The notes: generated from the sequence alone by a model not told the origin. Positions 17,943 to 27,202 are shown, counted from the first letter of the stretch. The stretch: 64,000 nt of DNA from Zoogloea sp. LCSB751 (GCF_002028455.1 NZ_MWUM01000004.1:1-64000), one strand, 5' to 3'. Numbers and translations: made by a program.

Positions 17943-19248
17943 TTAAGGAACAGGAGAACGCCTCCATGTTCGGCGATAGATCACTGCTTGTCTTCGAACG
18001 AGATGGCTCAGGCGGGCTACCCGCTTCTGGGGTGACCATGCTGATTGAAGGCGAGAAAGCGGAAGTCATCAACATCGTTCCGCTCGAAAAAAGTCAGTTG
18101 TCTGCCCAGGAGTACAACGCAGTCCTAGGGAATCCCTGATTAATTCATTAGCATAGCCCGGGCTTGGTAAAATTGCCGGCATTGCCGACAGACGAATTCA
18201 CTGACACCCATGAAGCAAATCTCCTTTGCCAGGCTGGCCGAAGCCGGGAAGAAGCGGAAGACGAAACGCGAACGCTTCCTGGAAGAGATGGAAACGGTGG
18301 TGCCGTGGCCGGCGCTGGTGGCGCTGATCGAGCCGCACTACCCGAAGGCGGGCAAGGGGCGCCGACCGAGGGGCCTGGAGACCATGCTGCGCATCTACTT
18401 CATGCAGCAGTGGTTCAACCTCTCCGATCCCGGCATGGAAGACGCCCTCTACGACGTCGCCTGCATGCGGGCCTTCGCCCGGCTCGAGCTGTTCGACGAG
18501 TCGATGCCGGACGAGACGACGATTCTGAAGTTCCGCCGGCTGCTGGAGAAGCATCAATTGACGGCGGCGATCATGAACGCCATCAACGACACCCTGGAAC
18601 AGAAGGGCTTGCTGCTCAAGGGCGGCACCATGGTCGACGCCACCATCATCCATGCTCCGCCCTCGACCAAGAACGAGGCGAAGCAGCGCGATCCGGAAAT
18701 GCGCCAGACCAAGAAGGGCAACCAGTGGTGTGTGTCACGAACACAGGCGGCAGACCTGTGGTGCTGTACTGAAGATGGGAGTAGGCCTCCCGAAGCCGGC
18801 TTGCAGGAGCAGGCTTCAAACCACCCGGTGCTGCTGCGTTCAAAAGACGTGGTGGTGAGCGACCGGGCGAAAGTCATCCCCTGAGGGGTGGCAGGTGTGT
18901 ATTGAGAAGATGAGCGAAAGCAAACCGTTCGACGACGCATCGTTATGCCTAAAGCGCTGTCAAAACTGAGGTGGACCATTGGCTTCAGGACGAATCGGGG
19001 CGCTACCTGCTTACGGACCCGATGGCAGCCGGTGTATAGGCGGCATGATCTCAATACAGGCTTTGGTACGGAACGTGAGAACCTCTTTCCAGATGCGAAG
19101 GGAAATGACAAGTGGTCAAAACCATGAGGAAGAATACCGATGCTGGAATGAGGGGCGGAGCCTCCCGTAGTAGCGATGAAGCCTCTGTAATGGGGGTGGA
19201 GCGAAGGGGCGGCGTTATCCTGCCGACAAATGTTGCCAACCTCCGGGG

Positions 19249-20502
19249 ATGAGCGGCGTGACCTCGGCGAAACCTTATGGCATAGCGAAGCGCACGGTAT
19301 GGGAGGCATACCAGCAGGTCAAGGCCAACCGCGGTGCTGCGGGTATCGACGATGAAACCATCGCCGACTTCGAGCAGGACCTGTCGAAGAATCTGTACAA
19401 GCTGTGGAACCGGATGTCGTCGGGGTCATACTTCCCGCCGCCGGTCAAGCAGGTGGAGATTCCCAAGGCGTCGGGAGGCACGCGCAAGCTGGGAGTGCCC
19501 ACGGTCTCGGACCGTGTTGCGCAAACCGTAGTCAAGCTTCTCATCGAGCCTGAGCTGGATTCGATCTTCCATCCGGACTCCTATGGGTATCGGCCAGGAC
19601 GGTCGGCGAAGCAAGCCGTGGCGATCACTCGTGAACGCTGTTGGCGATATGGCTGGGTCGTGGAGTTTGATATCAAGGCGGCCTTCGATCAAATCGATCA
19701 CGAGCTGCTGATGAAGGCGGTGCGCGCCCACATCAAGGGAGACTGGATTCTTCTGTACATCGAACGGTGGCTGGTTGCGCCGTTCGAAACGGAGTGTCGC
19801 GTTCGCGTACCACGTGAACGCGGCACTCCGCAGGGCGGAGTGGTCAGTCCCATCCTGATGAACCTGTTCATGCACTACGCCTTCGACACGTGGATGCAAC
19901 GCACCAGCCCGAACTGTCCGTTTGCTCGGTATGCAGATGACGCGGTGGTTCACTGCCGCAGTCAGAAGCAGGCGGAGTATGTGATGCGATCCATCGCGTC
20001 ACGCTTGGCGGACTGCGGGTTGACGATGCATCCTGACAAATCGAAGGTCGTGTACTGCAAGGACAGCAACCGCACTGAACAGCATCCGCATGTGAGCTTC
20101 ACCTTCCTGGGCTTTACGTTTAGGCCAAGGAAGGCTCACAGCAAGCAAGACCAGCTCTTCACGAGCTTCCTGCCGGGAGCCAGTGACGATGCCTTGCGGC
20201 GGATGCGGCAGGCGGTGCGCCGCTGGCGACTCAATCGCCAGACCCACGTGACGCTGGCCGACGTGGCTCGGCTCTATAACTCGGTGATACAGGGGTGGTG
20301 GCAATACTATGGCGCGTTCTACAGGACCGCCATGCTCGGCATCTTCCAGCACATCGATCGAGCGCTTGAACGTTGGGCCCGACGAAAGTACAAGGCCCTT
20401 CACCGCCGCAAGCGGGCGAGCGTCGGATGGCTGGAGAAGATGCGGGCAGCAGCACCATCGCTGTTCTATCACTGGCGCGTGACCGGGCCACAGGTTGGAT
20501 AA
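19249..20502 (+). CDS. ltrA: Group II intron reverse transcriptase/maturase
   Basis: A 417-residue intron-encoded protein. Reverse-transcriptase blocks: YRPGRSAKQAV, FDIKAAFDQIDHELL, RGTPQGGVVSPILMN and the catalytic YADDAVVH, followed by LGFTFRP. The C-terminal maturase (X) domain is present (NSVIQGWWQYYGAFY, then RRKYKAL). No HNH endonuclease domain follows, so mobility would rely on replication-fork or other primers, as known for endonuclease-less introns. It looks intact. It lies in intron domain IV and its stop is four bases before domain V. Confidence 0.95.
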   Translation: MSGVTSAKPYGIAKRTVWEAYQQVKANRGAAGIDDETIADFEQDLSKNLYKLWNRMSSGSYFPPPVKQVEIPKASGGTRKLGVPTVSDRVAQTVVKLLIEPELDSIFHPDSYGYRPGRSAKQAVAITRERCWRYGWVVEFDIKAAFDQIDHELLMKAVRAHIKGDWILLYIERWLVAPFETECRVRVPRERGTPQGGVVSPILMNLFMHYAFDTWMQRTSPNCPFARYADDAVVHCRSQKQAEYVMRSIASRLADCGLTMHPDKSKVVYCKDSNRTEQHPHVSFTFLGFTFRPRKAHSKQDQLFTSFLPGASDDALRRMRQAVRRWRLNRQTHVTLADVARLYNSVIQGWWQYYGAFYRTAMLGIFQHIDRALERWARRKYKALHRRKRASVGWLEKMRAAAPSLFYHWRVTGPQVG

Positions 20503-20505
20503 CGG

Positions 20506-20539
20506 GAGCCGTATGACGCGAGAGTGTCACGTACGGTTC
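20506..20539 (+). ncRNA. Group II intron domain V
   Basis: A 34-base hairpin of the catalytic core: GAGCCGTATG on the 5' arm, a GAGA-type tetraloop region, and CGTACGGTTC on the 3' arm. It includes the AGC-type catalytic triad and a 2-base bulge pattern. It immediately follows the maturase stop. Confidence 0.9.
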
Positions 20540-21516
20540 TGCGAGCGGCTGCGGGGGAAGTTCCCGCGGCCGACTTACCATTTCGGCATGAAGGTTCATG
20601 TCGGCGCCCATGTGAACAGCGGCCTGGTCCATACCGTAGCGGTCACGGCTGCCAATGAAGCCGATGTGAGCCTGTTGCCGAACCTGCTGCGCGAAGATGA
20701 CCGAGCCGTGTTCGGGGACAAGGGCTACGTCGACAACAGCCTGAAGCGGGCGGCCCGGAAGGCGGGTGTCTTCTGGGGCGTGGCGCTGAAATCCACCACC
20801 AAGCACCCGCTGACCGAAGCGAATAAGCGGTTCAACCACAAGATGTCCTCGGTCCGCAGCCGCGTGGAGCATCTCTTTCGGGTGATCAAGCGGCAATTCG
20901 GTTATACCAAGGTGCGCTACAAGGGCCTGGCGAAGAATGCGGCCCAGGTCTTCACCCTGGTTGGGCTGACCAATCTTTATCTGGCGAGGCGAGCCATGCT
21001 GACGTAAGCGGGAGAGGTGCACCCGCCGCGCTCCCAAAGGGCGCCACCGGGAATCGAAACCCCGGCAATCGGCGGGAAATTGGCATTTTCGTTGTCGCAT
21101 CATGAAAAATCTGGCTTCGGCCGGACAAGTCGCCTCGTTTATTGAGGCTTGTCTAGAGATTCCCTAGTTGAACTGACCAAGAGCGCGATACAACCTGCAG
21201 CTATTGCACTGGGAATCAAATGCGAGCTCACCGATGACCAGAAGCCTTTTACTGCATTGGTCAGCCCTGCTGCGAGTGAGGCCTTGCAGCGATTCAGCAT
21301 TCTGGCCAACCATGGGACGGGTTCAGCCCACCCGTTAGACAGGGAGCGCTGGTTTGCTTTTCTTCTGCAATGCCATCAAGACCGTTGTGAGCTGGACACA
21401 GACATGCTCCAGCGATGGCTGATGGAGCACGGCGGCTGGACCTTTGAGCGCGCAAGCGATTTGGTCATCGAATATGAATTCGGGCGAAGCCCGCTGAAGT
21501 TCGCCGAGCGGAACGT

Positions 21517-21603
21517 ATGAGTGCCTGCGACGAGAGCATTGGTCCGTCTGGCGTCTCCATTCTCGATGCCTGTCTGCTACGCATTCGTCTATGCGCCAAC
21601 AGC
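21517..21603 (+). pseudogene. 5' stub of an unknown gene at the transposon edge
   Basis: An open frame starts at ATG 21517, overlapping the stop of the disrupted gene (ATGA). It runs MSACDESIGPSGVSI... for 29 codons up to the putative transposon end, then continues 15 more codons and stops. It looks like the start of the next gene of the operon, cut off by the Tn7-like element. I do not find its remainder at the far side of the element. Confidence 0.5.
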
Positions 21604-23103
21604 TGTCACAATACCATGCACCCTCGTCACTTCATGACCAGGCCATAGTCGAGCCATTATTTCAGGCGCCGGAGCATACGCCCAACTTGAAACACTCCAG
21701 CCCCCCGCCAAACTAAATAGATTTTCATCCTTTCTTTGTAAAATACAATTTTTACTCTCTTTTCTACTTAACTCCTCGGGAATTGGCATCAAGGCGTAGG
21801 TGATCTTACATTCACTTTCTGCGGGGTCGTCAAATTGAAAAATCTGAGTATTTTTCCTGCTTTTTATTCTGATTATACTTCTATAATAGTCTCGATCTAC
21901 AAAGCCCTTCGCAAGAACAATGCTTACCTTTCTATGTGGCGAATTCGAATAGAGCTGCCACCATAGCATAAAAAAAGCCATATATACACTGTACGCTTTT
22001 TGTTTGAGAGAATCCTCCTCCGGGAACCTGTCAGCAAACTCAACGCTATTTTTATTATTATGCCACGGACCGACTTTCGAAAAGCCCTCAAATTCCATTC
22101 TCCACAAAATAAATGAAAGCGCACAAAAGCAGACGCTTTTTCCATTCAATGCATGTGATGCAAGCGTGGATAGCTTTGCCAGGCGCCCATAACATCCTCT
22201 GTGACGTCTAACGTAACGACGAAAGATATGTCGTCGAATGGACTTCATAACAGTACGCCAATCCCCGCTTGAGTGACGTATCTCGCCACAATCCTCCCAA
22301 ACACAAGACCGAAATCCTATATCGCTGTCAGTGATTGGCCATGGGCAGGGGCCGCCTAGATGTTTCGCATGGCCTAGAGTCATCAACTTCAGATCGACGT
22401 CTCTCAAATATCCTCCATCGATTGATATCACTATCAGGCCAAGCGATAAGTTTGGATGGCCCTCGTTATTCAGAACACGCCTCCACCACTTAAGAAATGT
22501 TTTTGACGTATTTAGTACAAGATCTCGAAATTCTGGAGTTGGTGAAAGTACGAATGGAACCTCAACAGGCTCTATGACAACATGCCCGCATTTCAGGGAA
22601 AAAGACCATTCCTCAGCACTACAACTCTTTCCACCTTGAGATTTGAACCCTTGCCCTAGTGCTGAACTGCAACACGAACACAGAACAAGTTCATGTCCGT
22701 GCCAAGGGCAGCGCTCAAGAGAATTGATCTGAAAAAATACTGAGTGATACCCATTTCCAATACACTCAGGGCAGTGTCGAATTGCAAACCTATACTGCAA
22801 TGGAAATGCAAGTTCGCTTAGAAAAGCTGCTCTCAAGGAACGCTCCGAAACCCCTCCAAGCGCTCTTGAGAATTTTTGAAAATCAACCCATTTTGAATCA
22901 AAAACACTAACAACTTTCAATGGATTTTCGATATCCTGACGGCAATATGTATCCGCGCACAAATATTTGAAAACATGATTAAATGTGCAATTATTTAGAG
23001 CCATCATCTTCAAAAAAATCAACCAAGAAGACTCAAACGGGGTTGGAGCTCCCTGACCCCACACAAATCTTGAAAATGGTGGATTGCTAATCGTTAGTTC
23101 CAT
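21589..23103 (-). CDS. tniQ: TniQ/TnsD-type target-selection protein
   Basis: A 504-residue protein, close to TnsD in length. It contains the TniQ zinc-binding pattern around residues 130-165: CPEC, then CPWHGHEL, then CSCC. The long C-terminal part (beyond about 200) is as expected for a sequence-specific target-binding TnsD-type protein; short Cas-recruited TniQ proteins lack it. It would bind a chromosomal target and recruit TnsC. The start overlaps the upstream tnsC-type stop by 17 bases. The final ten codons are GC-richer and overlap the putative transposon end, so the native C-terminus may have been replaced. Confidence 0.85.
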   Translation of the reverse strand: MELTISNPPFSRFVWGQGAPTPFESSWLIFLKMMALNNCTFNHVFKYLCADTYCRQDIENPLKVVSVFDSKWVDFQKFSRALGGVSERSLRAAFLSELAFPLQYRFAIRHCPECIGNGYHSVFFQINSLERCPWHGHELVLCSCCSSALGQGFKSQGGKSCSAEEWSFSLKCGHVVIEPVEVPFVLSPTPEFRDLVLNTSKTFLKWWRRVLNNEGHPNLSLGLIVISIDGGYLRDVDLKLMTLGHAKHLGGPCPWPITDSDIGFRSCVWEDCGEIRHSSGDWRTVMKSIRRHIFRRYVRRHRGCYGRLAKLSTLASHALNGKSVCFCALSFILWRMEFEGFSKVGPWHNNKNSVEFADRFPEEDSLKQKAYSVYMAFFMLWWQLYSNSPHRKVSIVLAKGFVDRDYYRSIIRIKSRKNTQIFQFDDPAESECKITYALMPIPEELSRKESKNCILQRKDENLFSLAGGWSVSSWAYAPAPEIMARLWPGHEVTRVHGIVTAVGA

Positions 23104-24088
23104 TTATAAAAAGCCTCGTAAATTCCTCTAAGCCAGAATCAATTACGCACCTAGTAACGAATTCACCTTCGAGTTGATATGATTCGGAATCTAGATTGTG
23201 GCTTCTTATTAAAATTGATTCTATGGTTCTTGTTAAATGCTCCATGGGTATATCGCGCCGAGCTGGTCTCAAGACAGTTTCAAAGATGCCCCATAGCAGT
23301 TCGACGAATTTTTCAAGACGAAATCCTGAATCAAAGGCAGTCGGCACAAAGTATTTCGTATAGGAACACTTAGTATCAACTGGATAAACAAGATCATTGT
23401 CGTAACAACGAAGTATATCCCTCAGCGTATCTGGCCCGTCGCACCCAATAAATGCAATTGGCTCAGCCAGAAACCTGGCAATAAGTTGATGGGAGTTTGT
23501 CGCAAAAAGCCCCGTGCGTTGATCGTTAATTTCTGGCTGAGCAAAACCGACAGTTGTCATCGAAATTCCGAGACGATCAAGCCTATTATGGAGTGAAAGG
23601 AGCTGAATGTACTCATTTTCCGACAAGAACTGCATTTCATCGATAATCATCAAAAACTGATCACCGCAACGTTCCGCAATCTGGGTCACAATATGAGCCA
23701 AGATTAAATTCATGCTTTCTGAAACAGTTGATCTTTTTGGGTGGATCAATCCAAACGAATCAAGCATTCTTGAAACAAAAACACTCTTTGTGGAACATCT
23801 ATCGGCATCAAAAGAGAGAATGAATAGTTTCGGAAAGCTCTTTTGCAGCAGGACTTCCATTGCATTTGCACAACGTGTCTTTCCAGTTCTTGGTGTCCCG
23901 TATAAGTAGCACCCTGTCCTTCGATATTTCACTCGCTCTATGAGAATCATGAAAACACGCCTCACAACTGGCGTGGAAATAATGTAACGCCTTCGAAATA
24001 ATGGGTGAGAATCAAACCTTTCAAAATCGGAATTCTGGTTAGATTGTGGAAATGAGAAAATCTCAACCCCTTCCCCAAGTGAGCTCAT
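23087..24088 (-). CDS. tnsC: TnsC/TniB-type AAA+ transposition regulator
   Basis: A 333-residue AAA+ ATPase with Walker A GTPRTGKT (about 65-72) and Walker B FLMIIDEMQ (about 145). It continues with SLHNRLDRLGISMTTVGFAQP, a sensor-I-like region shared by TniB and TnsC proteins. It would assemble on target DNA, bridging TniQ and the TnsB transposase. The start overlaps the tnsB-type stop by four bases (ATGA), so translation is coupled. Confidence 0.9.
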   Translation of the reverse strand: MSSLGEGVEIFSFPQSNQNSDFERFDSHPLFRRRYIISTPVVRRVFMILIERVKYRRTGCYLYGTPRTGKTRCANAMEVLLQKSFPKLFILSFDADRCSTKSVFVSRMLDSFGLIHPKRSTVSESMNLILAHIVTQIAERCGDQFLMIIDEMQFLSENEYIQLLSLHNRLDRLGISMTTVGFAQPEINDQRTGLFATNSHQLIARFLAEPIAFIGCDGPDTLRDILRCYDNDLVYPVDTKCSYTKYFVPTAFDSGFRLEKFVELLWGIFETVLRPARRDIPMEHLTRTIESILIRSHNLDSESYQLEGEFVTRCVIDSGLEEFTRLFINGTND

Positions 24089-26088
24089 GATTTCGCCTTG
24101 TTTAATATGCTCTGAATATCAATTGGATCCTGTGGCTCAAAATGCGTCTTGACAGAATAGATATTCTTCAACTTATTGCCTTCAGGTATGTCCATACTAT
24201 TGATGTTTGATTTTTCAGAGACTAAACCAACACCAGTCGACTTCGAAACTCGCTGCATCTCCGAAACCGCTTGCCTGTTGCTTCTTTTATGTTTCGCAGC
24301 GCCTCTTCGCTCAGTAGCCAAGCTCGACAAATAGCTCATGTAGACATCAACCGGATCAGCTGTGGATGTCAGGGTTATCAATCTCTTAGAAATCAATCTA
24401 TTAATTGCTTGACGTGTCCGCCTGTCGTGCTTGACTCTATTCCAGGGAGGCAATGCCCGAAGGTAACCGATACATCCCCCGTCGCTCTCTAGAAAGGCCC
24501 TGACCTGACGCATATCCTCTTCATTTACCTCTATTCTAATTCTCTTTCCAATCAATCCACTGGCGTGCGAAAGAACATCGTTTGTGTATCTACCTCGATC
24601 TAGTTGTATATATGGTCGACGACCATTCTTGATTGAACCTCTAACGGTGACGATAAGATATAGTGGTATAGGGTTGACCTTATCCGAGCTATCCAGAAGT
24701 CCTTTTCTGAGCAACATATGACCATCTTCTTTTTCGATTCTCATTATTGCAAATTGTATTGGACTTAAATAATTAAGACCTTCCGTCTCCAAAATATTAT
24801 GCCTTGCAACATGATAAGAAATTAGCTGCTCAGCATGGTCTGAACGTAGTCTTAATGTCCTGGCGACCTCTTCTCCTTTCGGAACCCGTCCTGACTGAGG
24901 ATTGCTTCCAGTACTAGAAGGGTATCTGCCAAATAGGCAGTCATGGACTGTCCGAAATGTCCGCTCTACATTTGCACGCCTCTCAAAATGCCCGACTGGC
25001 CCCCAGTTAACAGAAAAGCCCGTCGCCTTCCTAGCCCTCTCACGGATACTCTCTGCTAAATGAGCTAAAGCGCCATCAAGCATTAGCACTCCCCACCTTA
25101 CCCCTGCGAAGCGGGGATCGATCTCTTTGGGCAGACCAGAGTTAGGTGGATATTCAAGTCCCGGTATCGTTAATGGGAGCCTTTCGACACTCGGGTCCAA
25201 TACTCTTCTTAATAGCCTTAGTACATCGTCGCTAGATACCTCGCTGCTATAAACAAGAAGATGACCCAAGATCAAGGTACTTCGGCGCTCAATCGCAATC
25301 AGCAGCCATAATCTCTCGAGCAGAAGCTCAATCTCATCGCCTGAAGAAGAAATCAGTTGTAATGTCGTATGTGCATCAATATGGTGCGCATCTACTTCCA
25401 CTGCTGCGTAGATTTCCTCAAAACTAATCAACGGTTCGATACCTGTCCCTACAGGCAAATGACAATTCGCCGTTTCAGATTCTCGAGCAGCCACTGAACC
25501 ATCTAAGCTCTCATCAAGAACAGTATGAAAAAATCGATTAATCGATCGTAGCCCTCTATACGTTGAATTAAATGGCCATTCCGATTTCTCTACTCCATTA
25601 CGTTCCAACTCAGAAATAAAGCGCGCATGAACATCAATCACTCTTATTCTTTTCTCATATACAGCTCCACTCCCTTTCTTCTTTAAGATGAGATCAGTTA
25701 GTTTCTTTTCAACATCAGGAAAACGCTTAAATATATTACCTAAAGCGCCAGCAAGCCCCCCCTTATCCTGCGGCAACTTACAACCAACAGATCTATTTCG
25801 CTCATAACTCTTGATGCGACGATTGGGGGCCAAGGCCCTAAAGCCCCATATCACCCCATCCGGCGCAATCTGCAGACACCTCTTCACAAAGTAGGAGAGA
25901 TTCGTTATCCCTGTCACTTCTGTGATTTCTCTGACGCGCCCGTCTCCGCGGAAGAACATTGTTACCGCTTGCACTCTTGCCAAGTAAAGCATCGAATCAC
26001 ACTCTGGCAATGCATCAGCATTAAGTGTCGGCCATTCATCTAATGACGGCGCCTCACTAATGACATCCCTCCTGCTTAGTCTAGCCAT
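24085..26088 (-). CDS. tnsB: TnsB/TniA-type DDE transposase
   Basis: A 667-residue retroviral-integrase-fold transposase. Visible catalytic segments: VEVDAHHIDA (first Asp, about 225), MLDGALAHLAESI (second Asp, about 335) and ANVERTFRTVHD (Glu, about 375). The N-terminal 200 residues would bind the transposon ends. A C-terminal Mu-B-type barrel follows, with a Ser/Lys-rich tail probably contacting TnsC. Length fits TnsB (about 700) better than TniA of Tn5053 (about 560). It overlaps tnsA by 8 bases. Confidence 0.88.
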   Translation of the reverse strand: MARLSRRDVISEAPSLDEWPTLNADALPECDSMLYLARVQAVTMFFRGDGRVREITEVTGITNLSYFVKRCLQIAPDGVIWGFRALAPNRRIKSYERNRSVGCKLPQDKGGLAGALGNIFKRFPDVEKKLTDLILKKKGSGAVYEKRIRVIDVHARFISELERNGVEKSEWPFNSTYRGLRSINRFFHTVLDESLDGSVAARESETANCHLPVGTGIEPLISFEEIYAAVEVDAHHIDAHTTLQLISSSGDEIELLLERLWLLIAIERRSTLILGHLLVYSSEVSSDDVLRLLRRVLDPSVERLPLTIPGLEYPPNSGLPKEIDPRFAGVRWGVLMLDGALAHLAESIRERARKATGFSVNWGPVGHFERRANVERTFRTVHDCLFGRYPSSTGSNPQSGRVPKGEEVARTLRLRSDHAEQLISYHVARHNILETEGLNYLSPIQFAIMRIEKEDGHMLLRKGLLDSSDKVNPIPLYLIVTVRGSIKNGRRPYIQLDRGRYTNDVLSHASGLIGKRIRIEVNEEDMRQVRAFLESDGGCIGYLRALPPWNRVKHDRRTRQAINRLISKRLITLTSTADPVDVYMSYLSSLATERRGAAKHKRSNRQAVSEMQRVSKSTGVGLVSEKSNINSMDIPEGNKLKNIYSVKTHFEPQDPIDIQSILNKAKS

Positions 26089-26776
26089 TTAAGATCCATT
26101 CCGTATGGTTTCCAAAGCAGCGTTTTTCTAGAGCCAACACCACCTTTCCTTTACATGCAAATTTGACAATCAAGCCCAAGATCAGCATCTCATCGAACAT
26201 GTGAAGATCGTTAAGCAATGATCGTATGGTCCCATGTCTAATTGCTGTCACCGCTGACATTGTTGCGGATTCGTGAGCCGCTAGCTTTGGTGATCCAACT
26301 AGGTTTCTCAATTCAGCTCCGAAGCTGAGAATATTGAGCCAGCGAACTGCTAGGGTTGCTTTAGACTTTAAATCAGCTGTTGTAATGAAATTGCACTTCG
26401 GCCTAGAGGGATGTTCCATCGACGCATCCGCTGTCTCTGTAATGACCGCATCACCTACAGAGTCGGACATGACGAAATACCATTCGACCTCTCCAGCGTA
26501 TGTTCTCGCTGATGCAGTTACGGCACGGGGAATTCGATATGACCGATCCTTGCTAATCTCAGGGTTGATTTCATAGTGCTCTATGTTCGGATTGCTCTCA
26601 AGATAGCCGAGGCAAAGCACCAGCTCGCGATCTGATGTTAAGAGCCAGTCCCTATCAGTCTTAAGACTGTAGATTAGCCAAATATTCTCATTCTTGTGAG
26701 CTCGCTGCTTGTAGAGATCTCTCACCGAATTTCGGATACCAGCAGACAAAGTTGTCCTATGACCCATGTCTGTCAT
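26081..26776 (-). CDS. tnsA: TnsA-like endonuclease subunit
   Basis: A 231-residue protein in the position and of the size of TnsA. The segment LTSDRELVLCLGYLESNPNIEHYEINPE resembles the TnsA nuclease start, where a Glu (here Glu51) precedes a strand. Later EVEWYFV and a lysine in TTADLKSK could supply the remaining restriction-endonuclease-fold residues. TnsA cleaves the 5' ends so that transposition is cut-and-paste. The identification rests mainly on gene order and this segment; catalytic residues are not certain. The AbaR-type Tn6022 elements have a comparable gene (tniC) before tniA. Confidence 0.65.
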   Translation of the reverse strand: MTDMGHRTTLSAGIRNSVRDLYKQRAHKNENIWLIYSLKTDRDWLLTSDRELVLCLGYLESNPNIEHYEINPEISKDRSYRIPRAVTASARTYAGEVEWYFVMSDSVGDAVITETADASMEHPSRPKCNFITTADLKSKATLAVRWLNILSFGAELRNLVGSPKLAAHESATMSAVTAIRHGTIRSLLNDLHMFDEMLILGLIVKFACKGKVVLALEKRCFGNHTEWILNG

Positions 26777-27202
26777 GAAATCACCTCAGCCTAAGACTAT
26801 TCCAATCTGTTTTTAGGCCATAAACACCATCGCGGCAAGGGGGTGGTTTTAAACACAAACATAAAGTCAAATTTTTCTTTAAATACAACAAGTTGCATTT
26901 ATTGACGCGCAATGTAATTTTATTTTTTTGCGAATTAATTTATTTGCTAATGATTATTTCAACAATTAATTAATACTAAAGGCAATGGATCAAATGGAAA
27001 AATTATAATGAAAATCAATTAACATTTGAATGCTAATGAGATATGGTGAAATGTGAAAAATCAGCTCTGGATCCGTTTTTGCAACAAAAAAATAACCCTT
27101 GAAATTAAATCCATTCGACAATTCAAACAACTGCGGATCTCAATTCAGAACAGGCATTTTTGCCGTTTTTCAATCTCCTGTACCAGGATAATCATTGTGA
27201 CA
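26777..27202. other. A/T-rich presumed TnsB-binding end of the Tn7-like element
   Basis: There is no gene here. The DNA is strongly A/T-rich and upstream of tnsA, where Tn7-like elements carry their left end and the tns promoter. Short similar strings (AAAAACGGCA, AAAAACGGAT on the minus strand; repeated TTGAATTG-like words) may be transposase-binding repeats, but I cannot define a clean consensus. Confidence 0.4.

Larger units (their letters stand above)
18730..20579 (+). ncRNA. Group II intron
   Basis: The intron begins with GTGTG at 18730 (or 18728; the GT repeat makes this ambiguous) and ends near 20578-20579 after CGACTTAC. It contains domains I-IV with the maturase frame, a canonical domain V at 20506-20539 and a domain VI hairpin (GCGGCTGCGGGGGAA/TTCCCGCGGCCG region). 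Junctions are known to about two bases. It is inserted in the sense direction of the host transposase, as needed for splicing. Confidence 0.85.
18210..21007 (+). pseudogene. IS5-family transposase interrupted by a group II intron
   Basis: Exon 1 (18210 to about 18729) encodes the N-terminal domain (VPWPALVALIEPHYPK, MLRIYFMQQWFNLSDP) and VDATII with the first catalytic Asp. Exon 2 (about 20580-21007) encodes FGMKVHVGAHVNSGLVH, VFGDKGYVDN with the second Asp, and VRSRVEHLFRVIKRQFG with the Glu. Joining 18729 to 20580 restores GNQWYFGMK, the form conserved in related transposases. If the intron splices, the transposase could still be made. Otherwise exon 1 reads into the intron and stops at 18884. 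Confidence 0.88.
18129..21163 (+). mobile_element. IS5-family element carrying a group II intron
   Basis: The ends are GGAATCCCT on the left and the inverted GGAATCTCT on the right (ending at 21163), flanked by perfect CTAG direct repeats at 18125-18128 and 21164-21167. CTAG is a typical IS5-family target duplication. The element is about 3.0 kb instead of about 1.2 kb because a group II intron of about 1.85 kb sits inside its transposase gene. Three generations of insertion are thus nested here. Confidence 0.9.
17966..21520 (+). pseudogene. Unknown gene split by an IS5-family element
   Basis: The 5' part is 17966-18128 (MFGDRSLLVFERDG... to YNAVL) and the 3' part 21164-21520 (LVELTKSAIQ... 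to FAERNV). Removing the element and one copy of the 4-base CTAG duplication joins them in frame into a 171-residue protein. AGGAG precedes the ATG. I do not recognise the family; the product would be soluble and slightly acidic. Its stop overlaps the ATG of a further open frame at 21517 by ATGA, so it was once part of an operon. Confidence 0.8.
21604..27202 (-). mobile_element. Tn7-like transposon with TnsABC/TniQ genes and no cargo
   Basis: Four overlapping leftward genes encode TnsA-, TnsB-, TnsC/TniB- and TniQ-type proteins. The DNA is clearly more A/T-rich than its surroundings, a sign of recent transfer. Tentative ends are a 9-base inverted repeat, TGTCACAAT at 21604-21612 and ATTGTGACA at 27194-27202, giving TGT...ACA termini as in Tn7 and Tn5053 relatives. 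The flanking 5 bases (ACAGC, ACTTC) are not a duplication, and the left repeat lies within the last codons of tniQ, so ends are uncertain. There is no room for cargo. Confidence 0.7.

Noticed and set aside
18646..19309. Minus-strand frames inside the group II intron
   Set aside because: They lie in structured intron RNA domains I-IV; no homology or start signals.
21604..27202. CRISPR-associated transposon
   Set aside because: No cas genes or repeat array are present and the TniQ is of the long TnsD-like type.
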